A DNA stretch of 64,000 nucleotides from Pseudomonas khorasanensis (lineage in GTDB: Bacteria > Pseudomonadota > Gammaproteobacteria > Pseudomonadales > Pseudomonadaceae): positions 1 to 64,000 of the forward strand of contig NZ_JABWQP020000001.1 of assembly GCF_014268505.2 (NCBI RefSeq). The letters run 5' to 3'. Below, one piece after another: positions 1 to 8,253 of the stretch (within the stretch, counting starts at the first letter, position 1; each line of letters starts with the position of its first letter). The notes beneath the pieces are model-generated. The model did not search any database. It saw nothing but the letters and a program-made list of their open reading frames with translations, and had not been told where the DNA came from. The position numbers were made by a program, and so were the translations under genes.

Positions 1-16
1 ATTCAACAGCTATCGA

Positions 17-1492
17 TCAACTACCCAGCGCCTTCGAAGCCAGCCAGAACAACCCGGCCGACAGCGCCACAGTCGCCGGCAAGGTCAGCACCCACGCCAG
101 CAGAATGGTCTTCACCGTGCCGCCCTGCAGGCCGCTCTTGTTGGCGACCATGGTCCCGGCCACGCCCGAAGAGAGCACATGCGTGGTCGACACCGGCAGG
201 CTGAAGATGTTGGCCATCCCGATCAGAGTAGCAGTGGTGATCTGCGCCGACATCCCCTGCGAATAGGTCATGCCTTGCTTGCCGATCTTCTCGCCAATGG
301 TCAGAACCACGCGTTTCCAGCCAACCATGGTGCCCAGGCCCAGGGCCAGAGCGACCGCCAGAATCACCCAGAACGGGGCATATTCAGTGGTGGTGGTCAG
401 GTCTTTGCGCAGCTTGTCCAGGTCCGCCTTTTCACGTGCGTCCAGGCCCGGCAATTTGCCGACTTTCTTCGCCGTGTCGTCAAGACACAGCAGGTAGCGA
501 CGCACTTCGATGCGGCTTTCCGACGACAGCGAGTGATAGTCCGCAACACCTTTGAGCGTATGCAGCAGGGCGGTGATGGTCGGTTCGGTCTGCTGCGGGT
601 TGCAGCGGAATTTCTCCGGCAGATCACCCTCTACGCTCTTGCCCAGGGCCAGGAACTCACCGAGGGAATCGGCGTTGCGCTGATAGAACTGGCTCAAGTG
701 CAGGGTCGCGTCGCGGGTGCGTTCGATCTGGTAGGTGGTGCTGTTCAGGTCGAGGACGAACTGCGCAGGCACGATACCGATCAGCACGAGCATGATCAGG
801 CCGATGCCTTTCTGGCCATCGTTGGAGCCGTGCACGAAGCTCACGGCCATGGCCGAGATCACCAGGACCAGACGGTTCCAGAACGGCGGGTGCTTTTTGT
901 CGTCGATCTTGCGGCGCTGTTCCGGCGTCTTGTGCATCTTCGACAGCGGGCGCCACCACTTCAGGCCGATCAGCACCAGTGCGGCGATGAGGAAACCGGC
1001 CATCGGCGAGAACACCAGCGAGGCGCCGATGTCGATCGCTTTCTGCCAGTTCACGCCATCAGCCAGCGGAATGTCGTTGATCAGGGCGTTGGCCAGGCCG
1101 ACACCGAGGATCGAGCCGATCAGGGTGTGCGAGCTGGAAGCCGGGATACCGAAGTACCAGGTGCCAAGGTTCCAGGCGATTGCCGCGGCGAGCAACGAGA
1201 ACACCATCGCCAGACCATGACCGGTGTTCACATTGATCAGCAGCTCAACCGGCAGCAGATGGACAATGGCATACGCCACGCCAACCCCGCCCAGCAACAC
1301 ACCGAGGAAATTGAACACACCGGAGAAGAACACCGCCAGGTGCGGCGGCATGGCTTTGGTGTAGATAACAGTGGCTACCGCGTTAGCGGTGTCATGAAAT
1401 CCATTGATGAACTCGAAGGCGAGGACAAACGTCAGGGCGAGCAAGAGGCTCACAAGCACCCAAGCATCCAGTCCGCTGAATAAATCGATCAT
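17..1492 (-). CDS. pitA: PiT-family inorganic phosphate transporter
   Basis: Predicted low-affinity phosphate (metal-phosphate:proton) symporter of the inner membrane, 491 residues, the usual PitA length. Seen: two copies of the PiT signature, one near the N-terminus (FINGFHDTANAVATVI, about residues 28-43) and a divergent one in the middle (VHGSNDGQKGIGL), plus many hydrophobic segments. A hydrophilic stretch of about 120 residues between the two membrane halves is typical of PitA-type members. The start is ATG at 1492; the Shine-Dalgarno signal is weak. It stands alone, with the next gene 368 bases upstream. No Pho box was recognised, consistent with constitutive Pit systems. The family is secure; the exact substrate form is inference. 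Confidence 0.93.
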   Translation of the reverse strand: MIDLFSGLDAWVLVSLLLALTFVLAFEFINGFHDTANAVATVIYTKAMPPHLAVFFSGVFNFLGVLLGGVGVAYAIVHLLPVELLINVNTGHGLAMVFSLLAAAIAWNLGTWYFGIPASSSHTLIGSILGVGLANALINDIPLADGVNWQKAIDIGASLVFSPMAGFLIAALVLIGLKWWRPLSKMHKTPEQRRKIDDKKHPPFWNRLVLVISAMAVSFVHGSNDGQKGIGLIMLVLIGIVPAQFVLDLNSTTYQIERTRDATLHLSQFYQRNADSLGEFLALGKSVEGDLPEKFRCNPQQTEPTITALLHTLKGVADYHSLSSESRIEVRRYLLCLDDTAKKVGKLPGLDAREKADLDKLRKDLTTTTEYAPFWVILAVALALGLGTMVGWKRVVLTIGEKIGKQGMTYSQGMSAQITTATLIGMANIFSLPVSTTHVLSSGVAGTMVANKSGLQGGTVKTILLAWVLTLPATVALSAGLFWLASKALGS

Positions 1493-1860
1493 GAAGGTTT
1501 TCTGACCCGGTCGTAAGGGGGCGCGATTATGCCAGAAAAGACAGGAAATCGATGCCCTGTCTGCTCACTGGTCACATTCATCTTCGATTTAATTTGTTGC
1601 AGGGCGTGAAAAACCGGTGTCACGCTGTGTTTATCAAGCTATTGATTTCGTTGATAAAAACGTTTTTTTTAAGCGATATTGCCAGTGTCTTGAAGGCTCA
1701 AACGCTTGTCTGAAATATCTCTGAAACCTGTGGGACGTTCGTTTAGAACCTGCGCAACAGGTCGCAGCCGCTGCCCGCGTATAGCGGGCGCGCGAGGTGT
1801 CGCCTTTCCACCGCGCTGTAGATCAGGTGGATGCCGACTTCGAGATTCAACGACCGTGGC
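1493..1860. other. Intergenic region upstream of pitA
   Basis: No convincing gene is seen here. The stretch around 1580-1680 is AT-rich with a run of eight T and should hold the pitA promoter on the minus strand. A small hairpin (CCCGC-gtata-GCGGG, 1774-1788) lacks a T-run, so it is not called a terminator. A short plus-strand reading frame from 1706 has no ribosome site or recognisable protein character. Confidence 0.5.
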
Positions 1861-2061
1861 TCAGGGCTCTTCGGCTTTGAGTTCCTTTTCGATTTTTTCG
1901 ATTTCCTGCTTGAACACCTGATCTTGAACGGTAGGGCGCTTGCGCCATGCTTTGCGTTCCGGTTCAGGCTGAGCGGCGTAGGTGGTGACTTCCCCGCCGT
2001 AGACTTCCTTGTAACGTTGCTCCTGGCGCTCTAGTTCCGCGCGCAGTTCGTCTTTCGTCAC
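1861..2061 (-). CDS. Small charged conserved hypothetical protein (66 aa)
   Basis: The frame encodes a hydrophilic, strongly charged protein rich in Glu, Lys and Arg. It begins [20 protein letters not shown] and ends in a likely helical tail with repeated EKIEKEL-type heptads. I place the start at the GTG at 2061 because upstream codons read as non-protein-like Arg/Ser/Cys text; an ATG at 2154 would add 31 such residues. No membrane segment or signal peptide is present. The composition suggests a helical or coiled-coil cytoplasmic protein. I recall similar small proteins in other Pseudomonas, but no function is known to me. Confidence 0.6.
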   Translation of the reverse strand: MTKDELRAELERQEQRYKEVYGGEVTTYAAQPEPERKAWRKRPTVQDQVFKQEIEKIEKELKAEEP

Positions 2062-2695
2062 GTTATTACCTGTATGAGTTGAATTGAATATCCGGTGAAA
2101 CGCACTGCAACGAATCGATCGAACCCGCCAACGGTCCATTGTCCGAATGGACATGGAAACATAGGCAAGGCGATCAAGACTTCCATGTTACAGGCGGCTA
2201 CGACACCCGATTAAAACTGACGCAGCATCAGTTTCCAATTTCAGCGAGCGCTGGCGTTGCAGGCGTAATGAGCGCCAGGCGCTGGCCGGGGCTGAAACGA
2301 AAGGCCTCGCTCCAGCGGGTCGCGGGCTTTTGATTAGAGCGCCGCTACTAGCGTGCATTATAGCGGCCGATTCGGGAATGACTATCTTTGCCAAGTTGAA
2401 AACGGTTCTGGATGTGTGATCGGTTTTGTTGTTCGCAACTTTTTGTCGCTAGTTAACTACAGAGACCGCGTTGACGGACAAATGATCTATTTCTGGCGCC
2501 ATTAAGTCGAACATCCAGAATGCACTTCCCGCCTCTGAAGTTCAGAGGCGCCTGTAAAGCTTCCACAAGCACAGGGCAGATTGCGATTATCGGTCGGCGG
2601 TTCGATAATCGCCCAATATTGCCTACAGATGCTTGCGCATCGGGCGGCGAGCCTTTTGACTAGCCCATCGGTGCGTGCCCGGACAAGGACAAGAA
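2062..2695. other. Non-coding region between the small gene and pcaR
   Basis: This 634-base stretch has no gene I can support. It holds the promoter of the small minus-strand gene and the pcaR control region. A 9-bp palindrome (GCCTCTGAA/TTCAGAGGC, about 2532-2550) lacks a T-run. A longer imperfect inverted repeat lies at about 2248-2283. The PcaR-type operator at 2581-2614 is listed separately. Confidence 0.5.
2581..2614 (+). promoter_or_regulatory. Putative PcaR operator upstream of pcaR
   Basis: GTTCGATAATCGCCC at 2600-2614 matches the PcaR box as I recall it from P. putida pca promoters (GTTCGATAATCGCAC). A second, inverted copy (TTGCGATTATCGGTC, 2581-2595) precedes it with a 4-base spacer. 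The pair lies 82 bases before the pcaR start, which fits autoregulation. Here the inverted copy comes first; at pcaK and pcaI the order is reversed. Confidence 0.75.
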
Positions 2696-3538
2696 ATGAA
2701 CGATCAAATGCGCAACTCCTTCACTTCCGTGGCGCCGCCCATCGTCGCCTCGCCGGCCAAGCGCATTCAGGCGCTGACCGGCGACCCCGACTTCATGACT
2801 TCTCTGGCCCGTGGCCTGGCCGTGGTGCAGGCGTTTCAGGAGCGCAAGCGGCACTTGACCATCGCGCAGATCAGCCACCGCACGGAAATCCCCCGCGCCG
2901 CCGTGCGCCGTTGCCTGCACACGTTGATCAAACTCGGCTACGCCACCACCGACGGCCGCACCTATTCATTGCTGCCCAAAGTGCTGACCCTCGGCCATGC
3001 CTATTTGTCCTCCACGCCGCTGGCCGTTTCCGCCCAGCCGTACCTCGACCGCATGAGCGAGCAACTGCACGAAGCCTGCAACATGGCGACGCTGGAGGGC
3101 GACGACATTCTCTACATTGCCCGTTCGGCGACGACGCAACGGCTGATTTCAGTGGACCTTTCCGTCGGCGGACGACTGCCGGCCTATTGCACGTCGATGG
3201 GGCGAATTCTGCTGGCGGCACTGGACGACACGTCGTTGCGCGAATACCTCGACCATGCCGAACTGGTCGCCAAGACCAGCCGTACGATTCACACCCCCGA
3301 CGCCTTGCTCGAATGCCTGCAGCAAGTGCGGCAACAAGGCTGGTGCATTGTTGATCAGGAGCTGGAGCAAGGCCTGCGCTCGATCGCCGTGCCGGTCTAC
3401 GACGCGTCCGGGCAAGTGGTGGCGGCGCTCAACGTCAGCACACACGCCGGCCGGGTCAGCCGTGCCGAGCTGGAGCAACGCTTTCTGCCGGGCCTGCTCA
3501 GCGCCAGTCGCGACCTCAGTGCGCAGCTGTTCGCCTGA
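2696..3538 (+). CDS. pcaR: IclR-family regulator of the beta-ketoadipate pathway
   Basis: Transcriptional regulator of about 280 residues. It has an N-terminal winged helix (FMTSLARGLAVVQAF to RRCLHTLIKLGYA, about residues 30-90) and a C-terminal IclR effector domain ending in the typical GLRSIAVPVYDASGQVVAALN stretch. The match to P. putida PcaR, as I remember it, is near identical through the core. PcaR responds to beta-ketoadipate and activates pca genes while repressing itself. The start is the ATG at 2696, preceded by AAGGAC; an in-frame GTG at 2675 lacks support. It heads the pca block, and PcaR-type operators precede this gene, pcaK, pcaI and the porin gene at 14829. Confidence 0.95.
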   Translation: MNDQMRNSFTSVAPPIVASPAKRIQALTGDPDFMTSLARGLAVVQAFQERKRHLTIAQISHRTEIPRAAVRRCLHTLIKLGYATTDGRTYSLLPKVLTLGHAYLSSTPLAVSAQPYLDRMSEQLHEACNMATLEGDDILYIARSATTQRLISVDLSVGGRLPAYCTSMGRILLAALDDTSLREYLDHAELVAKTSRTIHTPDALLECLQQVRQQGWCIVDQELEQGLRSIAVPVYDASGQVVAALNVSTHAGRVSRAELEQRFLPGLLSASRDLSAQLFA

Positions 3539-3545
3539 GGAAGCT

Positions 3546-3579
3546 GTTCGATAAACGCACAGTGTTGCGTTTGTCGAAT
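3546..3579 (+). promoter_or_regulatory. Putative PcaR operator upstream of pcaK
   Basis: GTTCGATAAACGCAC (3546-3560) and its inverted partner TTGCGTTTGTCGAAT (3565-3579) are separated by 4 bases, directly after the pcaR stop. The forward copy comes first, as at pcaI and opposite to pcaR. It lies about 250 bases before the pcaK start, so transcription probably begins between the two. Confidence 0.7.
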
Positions 3580-3689
3580 TGACGCTAAAACCCTTGGATC
3601 ATTAATGTCGCGGCAGCGTCATCCGGTGCTGATGTGAATGAGCTCGCCGGACTGTCGACCTCCATAATAATGACAAGAGGCAATTCACC

Positions 3690-3752
3690 ATGCGCTCGCT
3701 TTCCAACTGTTTGCCTTCATCGCGCTGTTGCCGGACTCCAAGCAACGCCTGA
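3690..3752 (+). other. Possible 20-codon leader ORF or gene remnant
   Basis: An ATG at 3690 is preceded by AAGAGG at a good distance and opens 20 codons before TGA. In the +1 frame of the same stretch the translation looks more protein-like (FQLFAFIALLPDSKQRL). This could mean a frameshifted remnant of a longer gene. It could equally be a leader peptide in the pcaK transcript or chance. It lies between the PcaR operator and pcaK. Confidence 0.2.
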
Positions 3753-3831
3753 TTCCAACCTTCTATTCTTGTGACCGTGCCGTGCTTTGGCCGGCCGCCG
3801 TTCGACTGCGTTTTTGCGTGGAATAAAAATA

Positions 3832-5178
3832 ATGAACCAGCCTCAGTCCGCTGTGGGTAACTGCCTCGATGTGCAGACCTTCATCAATACCCAACCGATC
3901 TCGCGCTATCAGTGGCGGGTGGTGATTCTGTGTTTCCTGATTGTGTTTCTCGATGGCCTCGACACCGCCGCAATGGGCTTCATCGCCCCGGCTTTGTCGC
4001 AGGACTGGGGCATCGACCGCGCCAGCCTCGGCCCGGTGATGAGCGCCGCGCTGATCGGGATGGTCTTCGGCGCACTCGGTTCCGGCCCCTTGGCCGACCG
4101 TTTCGGGCGAAAAGTCGTACTCGTCGGTGCCGTGGTTCTCTTCGGCGGCTTCAGCCTGGCGTCTGCTTACAGCACCAACGTCGAACAACTCCTGGTGTTG
4201 CGCTTCCTGACCGGGCTGGGGCTGGGCGCGGGCATGCCGAACGCCACGACGCTGCTCTCCGAATACACCCCGGAGCGCAAGAAGTCGCTGCTGGTGACCA
4301 GCATGTTCTGTGGGTTCAACCTCGGCATGGCTGGCGGCGGATTTATTTCCGCCAAACTGATCCCGGCCTTCGGCTGGCATAGCCTGTTGCTGATCGGCGG
4401 AATCCTGCCGCTGATCCTCGCCGTGGTGCTGCTGTTCTGGCTGCCGGAATCGGCGCGTTATCTGGTGGTGCGCAACCGTGGTACCGACAAAGTGCGCAAG
4501 ACCCTCGCGCCCATTGACCCGGTCACCGTCGCCCAGGCTTCGAGCTTCAGCGTGCCGGAACAGAAAACCGTCAAGGCGCGCAACGTCTTCGCCGTCATCT
4601 TTTCCGGCACCTACAGCACCGGCACCTTGCTGTTGTGGCTGACCTACTTCATGGGGTTGGTGATTGTGTACCTGCTGACCAGTTGGCTGCCGACGCTGAT
4701 GCGCGACAGTGGCGCCAGCATGGAGCAGGCCGCGTTTATCGGTGCGTTGTTTCAGTTTGGCGGGGTTCTCAGTGCGGTCGGGGTGGGCTGGGCGATGGAT
4801 CGCTTCAATCCGCACAAGGTCATCGGCATTTTCTATCTGCTGGCCGGGGTGTTTGCCTACGCGGTGGGGCAGAGCCTGGGCAACATCACCCTGTTGGCGA
4901 CCCTGGTTCTGGTGGCGGGGATGTGCGTCAACGGCGCGCAATCGGCGATGCCATCCCTGGCGGCGCGATTTTATCCGACCCAGGGCCGGGCAACGGGGGT
5001 GTCGTGGATGCTGGGGATTGGCCGCTTTGGCGCGATCCTCGGGGCATGGATGGGCGCGACGTTGCTGGGCCTGGGCTGGAACTTCGAACAGGTGCTGACT
5101 GCCCTGGTGATTCCGGCCGCGCTGGCGACGGCGGCGGTGGTGATCAAGGGCATGGTCAGCCATGCGGATGCGACCTGA
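3832..5178 (+). CDS. pcaK: MFS transporter for 4-hydroxybenzoate/protocatechuate
   Basis: Inner-membrane proton symporter of the aromatic acid:H+ symporter family, 448 residues, about 12 membrane segments. Seen: the first-helix motif FLDGLDTAAMGF, which carries the two Asp residues required in P. putida PcaK; the loop 2-3 motif GPLADRFGRKV; and the repeated MFS motif in the second half (GWAMDRFNPHKV). The start is the ATG at 3832 (MNQPQSAVGN); further upstream in-frame text is not protein-like. It sits between pcaR and pcaIJ behind its own PcaR-type operator, so induction by beta-ketoadipate is expected. Exact substrate range is inference from family and context. Confidence 0.93.
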   Translation: MNQPQSAVGNCLDVQTFINTQPISRYQWRVVILCFLIVFLDGLDTAAMGFIAPALSQDWGIDRASLGPVMSAALIGMVFGALGSGPLADRFGRKVVLVGAVVLFGGFSLASAYSTNVEQLLVLRFLTGLGLGAGMPNATTLLSEYTPERKKSLLVTSMFCGFNLGMAGGGFISAKLIPAFGWHSLLLIGGILPLILAVVLLFWLPESARYLVVRNRGTDKVRKTLAPIDPVTVAQASSFSVPEQKTVKARNVFAVIFSGTYSTGTLLLWLTYFMGLVIVYLLTSWLPTLMRDSGASMEQAAFIGALFQFGGVLSAVGVGWAMDRFNPHKVIGIFYLLAGVFAYAVGQSLGNITLLATLVLVAGMCVNGAQSAMPSLAARFYPTQGRATGVSWMLGIGRFGAILGAWMGATLLGLGWNFEQVLTALVIPAALATAAVVIKGMVSHADAT

Positions 5179-5192
5179 TATTTCCGTATCTC

Positions 5193-5223
5193 GATCGTTC
5201 CCACGCAGAGCATGGGAACGATC
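5193..5223. repeat. Short palindromic repeat, GATCGTTCCCACGC family
   Basis: An inverted repeat, GATCGTTCCCACG / CATGGGAACGATC, lies just after pcaK. Relatives occur at 9546-9650, 33726-33756 and 59771-59801, each time in an intergenic gap behind a stop codon. It can form a strong hairpin and may end or stabilise the pcaK transcript. Confidence 0.8.
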
Positions 5224-5242
5224 ATGTGCTAACTAACAATCT

Positions 5243-5276
5243 GTTCGATAAACGAACACTCAGTCGATTATCGGAT
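5243..5276 (+). promoter_or_regulatory. Putative PcaR operator upstream of pcaIJF
   Basis: GTTCGATAAACGAAC (5243-5257) is followed after 4 bases by an inverted partner, AGTCGATTATCGGAT (5262-5276). The geometry is the same as at pcaK. It lies about 100 bases before pcaI, where P. putida PcaR is known to activate pcaIJ. Confidence 0.75.
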
Positions 5277-5377
5277 TGTTTGGCGATTTGCCCGCGCTTA
5301 CTCTTCAGTGACTCCGGCGCTGAACCTCGCGCCTTTTTATCACTGGCGATCCATCACAAAAAACGGGAGCCCGCTCC

Positions 5378-6235
5378 ATGGCTGAGATCCTTTCGCTGCA
5401 CGACGCGGTGAAGCAATTCGTCAACGACGGCGATACCGTCGCACTCGAAGGCTTCACTCACTTGATTCCTACCGCAGCGGGTCATGAAATCATTCGTCAA
5501 GGCAAGAAAGATCTGACGCTGGTGCGGATGACGCCCGACCTGATCTACGACCAACTGATCGGCGCCGGCTGCGCGCGCAAACTGATTTTCTCCTGGGGCG
5601 GCAACCCCGGTGTGGGTTCGCTGCACCGTCTGCGTGACGCGGTTGAAAAGCACTGGCCGCACGCGCTGGAAATCGAAGAACACAGCCACGCCGACCTGGC
5701 CAATGCCTACGTCGCCGGCGCTTCCGGCCTGCCGTTCGCGGTGCTCCGCGCCTATGCAGGTTCCGACCTGCCGAAGGTCAATCCACTGATCAAAACCGTC
5801 ACCTGCCCGTTCACCGGCGAAGTGCTGGCGGCGGTGCCGTCGGTGCGCCCGGACGTCACCGTGATCCACGCGCAAAAAGCCGATCGCAAAGGCAATGTGT
5901 TGCTGTGGGGCATTCTCGGTGTGCAGAAAGAAGCCGCACTGGCCGCCAAGCGCTGCATCGTCACCGTCGAGGAAATCGTTGACGACCTCAACGCACCGAT
6001 GAACGCCTGCGTGCTACCGACCTGGGCCCTGAGTGCGGTCTGCCATGTGCCGGGGGGCGCGCATCCGTCCTACGCCCACGGTTACACCGAACGTGACAAT
6101 CGTTTCTATCAGGCGTGGGACCCGATCGCTCGTGACCGTGAGACGTTTACCGCGTGGATCAATGAATACATCCATGGCTGCGCTGACTTCAGCGAGTTCC
6201 AGGCCAGGTTGGCCGCTGCTTCGGAGGCCAAGTAA
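5378..6235 (+). CDS. pcaI: 3-oxoadipate CoA-transferase, subunit A
   Basis: Alpha subunit, 285 residues, of the enzyme that moves CoA from succinyl-CoA to beta-ketoadipate, the penultimate step of the pathway. It is a family I CoA-transferase: the N-terminal glycine-containing fold begins around ALEGFTHLIPTAA, and the motif FSWGGNPGVGSLHRL lies about a quarter of the way in. The start ATG at 5378 has GGGAG upstream. Its TAA overlaps the pcaJ ATG by one base (TAATG), so the subunits should be translationally coupled. A PcaR-type operator lies about 100 bases upstream. Confidence 0.94.
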   Translation: MAEILSLHDAVKQFVNDGDTVALEGFTHLIPTAAGHEIIRQGKKDLTLVRMTPDLIYDQLIGAGCARKLIFSWGGNPGVGSLHRLRDAVEKHWPHALEIEEHSHADLANAYVAGASGLPFAVLRAYAGSDLPKVNPLIKTVTCPFTGEVLAAVPSVRPDVTVIHAQKADRKGNVLLWGILGVQKEAALAAKRCIVTVEEIVDDLNAPMNACVLPTWALSAVCHVPGGAHPSYAHGYTERDNRFYQAWDPIARDRETFTAWINEYIHGCADFSEFQARLAAASEAK

Positions 6236-7014
6236 TGACTTACACCACCAATGAAATGATGACCGTCGCCGCCGCTCGCCGCCTGAAGAACGGCTCGGTG
6301 TGCTTCGTCGGGATCGGCCTGCCGTCGAAAGCCGCCAACCTCGCTCGCCTGACGTCTTCACCCGACGTGGTGCTGATCTACGAATCGGGTCCGATTGGCG
6401 CCAAACCGAGCGTGTTGCCACTGTCCATCGGCGACGGCGAGCTGGCGGAAACCGCTGACACCGTCGTGCCGACCGGCGAGATTTTTCGCTATTGGTTGCA
6501 GGGCGGACGCATCGATGTCGGTTTTCTCGGCGCCGCGCAGGTTGACCGTTTCGGCAACATCAACACCACGGTGGTCGGCGACTATCACGCGCCAAAAGTT
6601 CGCTTACCGGGTGCTGGTGGCGCGCCGGAGATTGCCGGTTCGGCAAAGAGCGTACTGATCATCCTTAAACAGTCGGCGCGTTCGTTCGTCGACAAGCTCG
6701 ATTTCATCACCTCGGTCGGCCACGGCGAGGGCGGCGATTCGCGCAAGCGTCTTGGCCTGCCGGGCGCCGGGCCGGTCGGCATCATCACCGACCTGTGCAT
6801 CATGGAGCCGGAAGAAGGCACCCATGAGTTCGTGGTCACCGCGCTGCATCCGGGGGTGACCCGCGAGCAAGTGGTAGCCGCCACGGGTTGGGCGATCCGT
6901 TTTGCCGATTCTGTTGAAACCACCGCTGAGCCGACCGACGTCGAGCTGAGCGCGCTGCGTGATCTTGAAGCGCGTACCGCCGCCGCTCACGGTCAGGCAC
7001 CGGGAGAAGCATGA
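6235..7014 (+). CDS. pcaJ: 3-oxoadipate CoA-transferase, subunit B
   Basis: Beta subunit, 259 residues, carrying the catalytic glutamate: YESGPIG (Glu about residue 50) corresponds to the E-[NS]-G active-site motif of family I CoA-transferases, where the glutamyl-CoA thioester forms. The glycine-rich VGIGLPS (residues 25-31) is also typical of the subunit. It overlaps pcaI by one base and pcaF by four (ATGA), giving a tightly coupled IJF set. Length and order are as expected for Pseudomonas. Confidence 0.95.
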   Translation: MTYTTNEMMTVAAARRLKNGSVCFVGIGLPSKAANLARLTSSPDVVLIYESGPIGAKPSVLPLSIGDGELAETADTVVPTGEIFRYWLQGGRIDVGFLGAAQVDRFGNINTTVVGDYHAPKVRLPGAGGAPEIAGSAKSVLIILKQSARSFVDKLDFITSVGHGEGGDSRKRLGLPGAGPVGIITDLCIMEPEEGTHEFVVTALHPGVTREQVVAATGWAIRFADSVETTAEPTDVELSALRDLEARTAAAHGQAPGEA

Positions 7015-8216
7015 TGCGTGACGTTTATATCTGCGACGCGATTCGCACCCCCATCGGCCGATTCGGCGGCGGGTTGTCCACCGTGCGCGCCGATGATCTG
7101 GCCGCCGTGCCGATCAAGGCCTTGATGGACCGCAATCCATCGGTGGACTGGAGCGCCATTGACGAAGTGTTCATGGGCTGCGCCAATCAGGCCGGCGAAG
7201 ACAACCGCAACGTGGCGCGCATGGCGCTGCTGCTCGCCGGCCTGCCGGAAACCGTGCCGGGCGTAACGCTCAATCGGCTTTGCGCTTCGGGCATGGATGC
7301 CGTCGGCACTGCGTTCCGCGCCATTGCCAGCGGCGAGATGGAGCTGGCGATCGCCGGCGGCGTCGAGTCAATGTCCCGCGCGCCTTTCGTCATGGGCAAG
7401 GCCGACGCGGCGTTTTCGCGCAACATGAAGCTGGAAGACACCACCATCGGCTGGCGTTTTATCAACCCGCTGATGAAGGCGCAGTACGGCGTCGACGCCA
7501 TGCCACAAACGGCTGACAACGTTGCCGACGACTATCAGGTGTCGCGCGAAGATCAGGACGCTTTTGCCTTGCGCAGTCAGCAGCGCACAGCAGCAGCTCA
7601 GGCTGCCGGCTACTTCGCCGAAGAAATCGTCGAAGTGCGGATTGCCCACAAGAAGGGCGAAACCGTGGTCAGCCAGGACGAACATCCCCGGGCTGACACC
7701 ACGATCGAAGCACTGCGCAAGTTGAAACCGGTCAACGGCGCGGACAAAACTGTCACCGCCGGTAATGCGTCCGGGGTCAACGATGGCGCCGCCGCGATGA
7801 TTCTGGCCTCGGCCGAAGCGGTGAAAAAACACGGCCTGACCGCCCGCGCCAAAGTCCTCGGCATGGCCAGCGCCGCAGTCGCGCCTCGCGTGATGGGCAT
7901 CGGCCCGGTGCCGGCGGTGCGCAAACTGACTGAGCGCCTAGGTGTGGCGGTCGGCGATTTCGACGTGATCGAACTCAACGAAGCATTCGCCAGCCAGGGC
8001 CTGGCGGTACTGCGTGAGTTGGGTCTGGCGGACGATGCCGTGCAGGTCAATCCCAACGGCGGCGCAATCGCCCTCGGTCACCCGTTGGGCATGAGCGGCG
8101 CGCGGCTGGTGCTGACCGCGCTGCATCATCTGGAAAAGACCGGTGGCAAGAAAGGTCTGGCGACCATGTGCGTCGGTGTCGGCCAAGGTTTGGCCCTGGC
8201 CATCGAACGCGTCTGA
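7011..8216 (+). CDS. pcaF: Beta-ketoadipyl-CoA thiolase
   Basis: Cleaves beta-ketoadipyl-CoA with CoA to succinyl-CoA and acetyl-CoA, the last pathway step. It is a 401-residue thiolase with all catalytic positions visible: Cys91 in NRLCASGMDAVG, His357 in IALGHPLGMSGAR and Cys387 in MCVGVGQG. NEAFA is also present. The start is ATG at 7011 (a second ATG follows at once), overlapping the pcaJ stop. In P. putida pcaF lies apart from pcaIJ; here they are fused into one transcription unit followed by pcaHG. Confidence 0.95.
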   Translation: MMRDVYICDAIRTPIGRFGGGLSTVRADDLAAVPIKALMDRNPSVDWSAIDEVFMGCANQAGEDNRNVARMALLLAGLPETVPGVTLNRLCASGMDAVGTAFRAIASGEMELAIAGGVESMSRAPFVMGKADAAFSRNMKLEDTTIGWRFINPLMKAQYGVDAMPQTADNVADDYQVSREDQDAFALRSQQRTAAAQAAGYFAEEIVEVRIAHKKGETVVSQDEHPRADTTIEALRKLKPVNGADKTVTAGNASGVNDGAAAMILASAEAVKKHGLTARAKVLGMASAAVAPRVMGIGPVPAVRKLTERLGVAVGDFDVIELNEAFASQGLAVLRELGLADDAVQVNPNGGAIALGHPLGMSGARLVLTALHHLEKTGGKKGLATMCVGVGQGLALAIERV

Positions 8217-8253
8217 CGTTAGCCGTGACGAACAAGAATTGAGGAAAAGCGAA

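Noticed and set aside
179..1483. A 434-codon open frame antisense to pitA
   Set aside because: Gln/Arg/His-rich text without domains, opposite an intact PiT transporter; a shadow of high-GC third-position bias.
2532..2550. Palindrome GCCTCTGAA/TTCAGAGGC as a terminator
   Set aside because: No T-run on either strand and no gene ending nearby.
3763..5163. A long minus-strand frame across pcaK
   Set aside because: His/Gln/Arg-rich low-complexity translation; pcaK is complete on the other strand.
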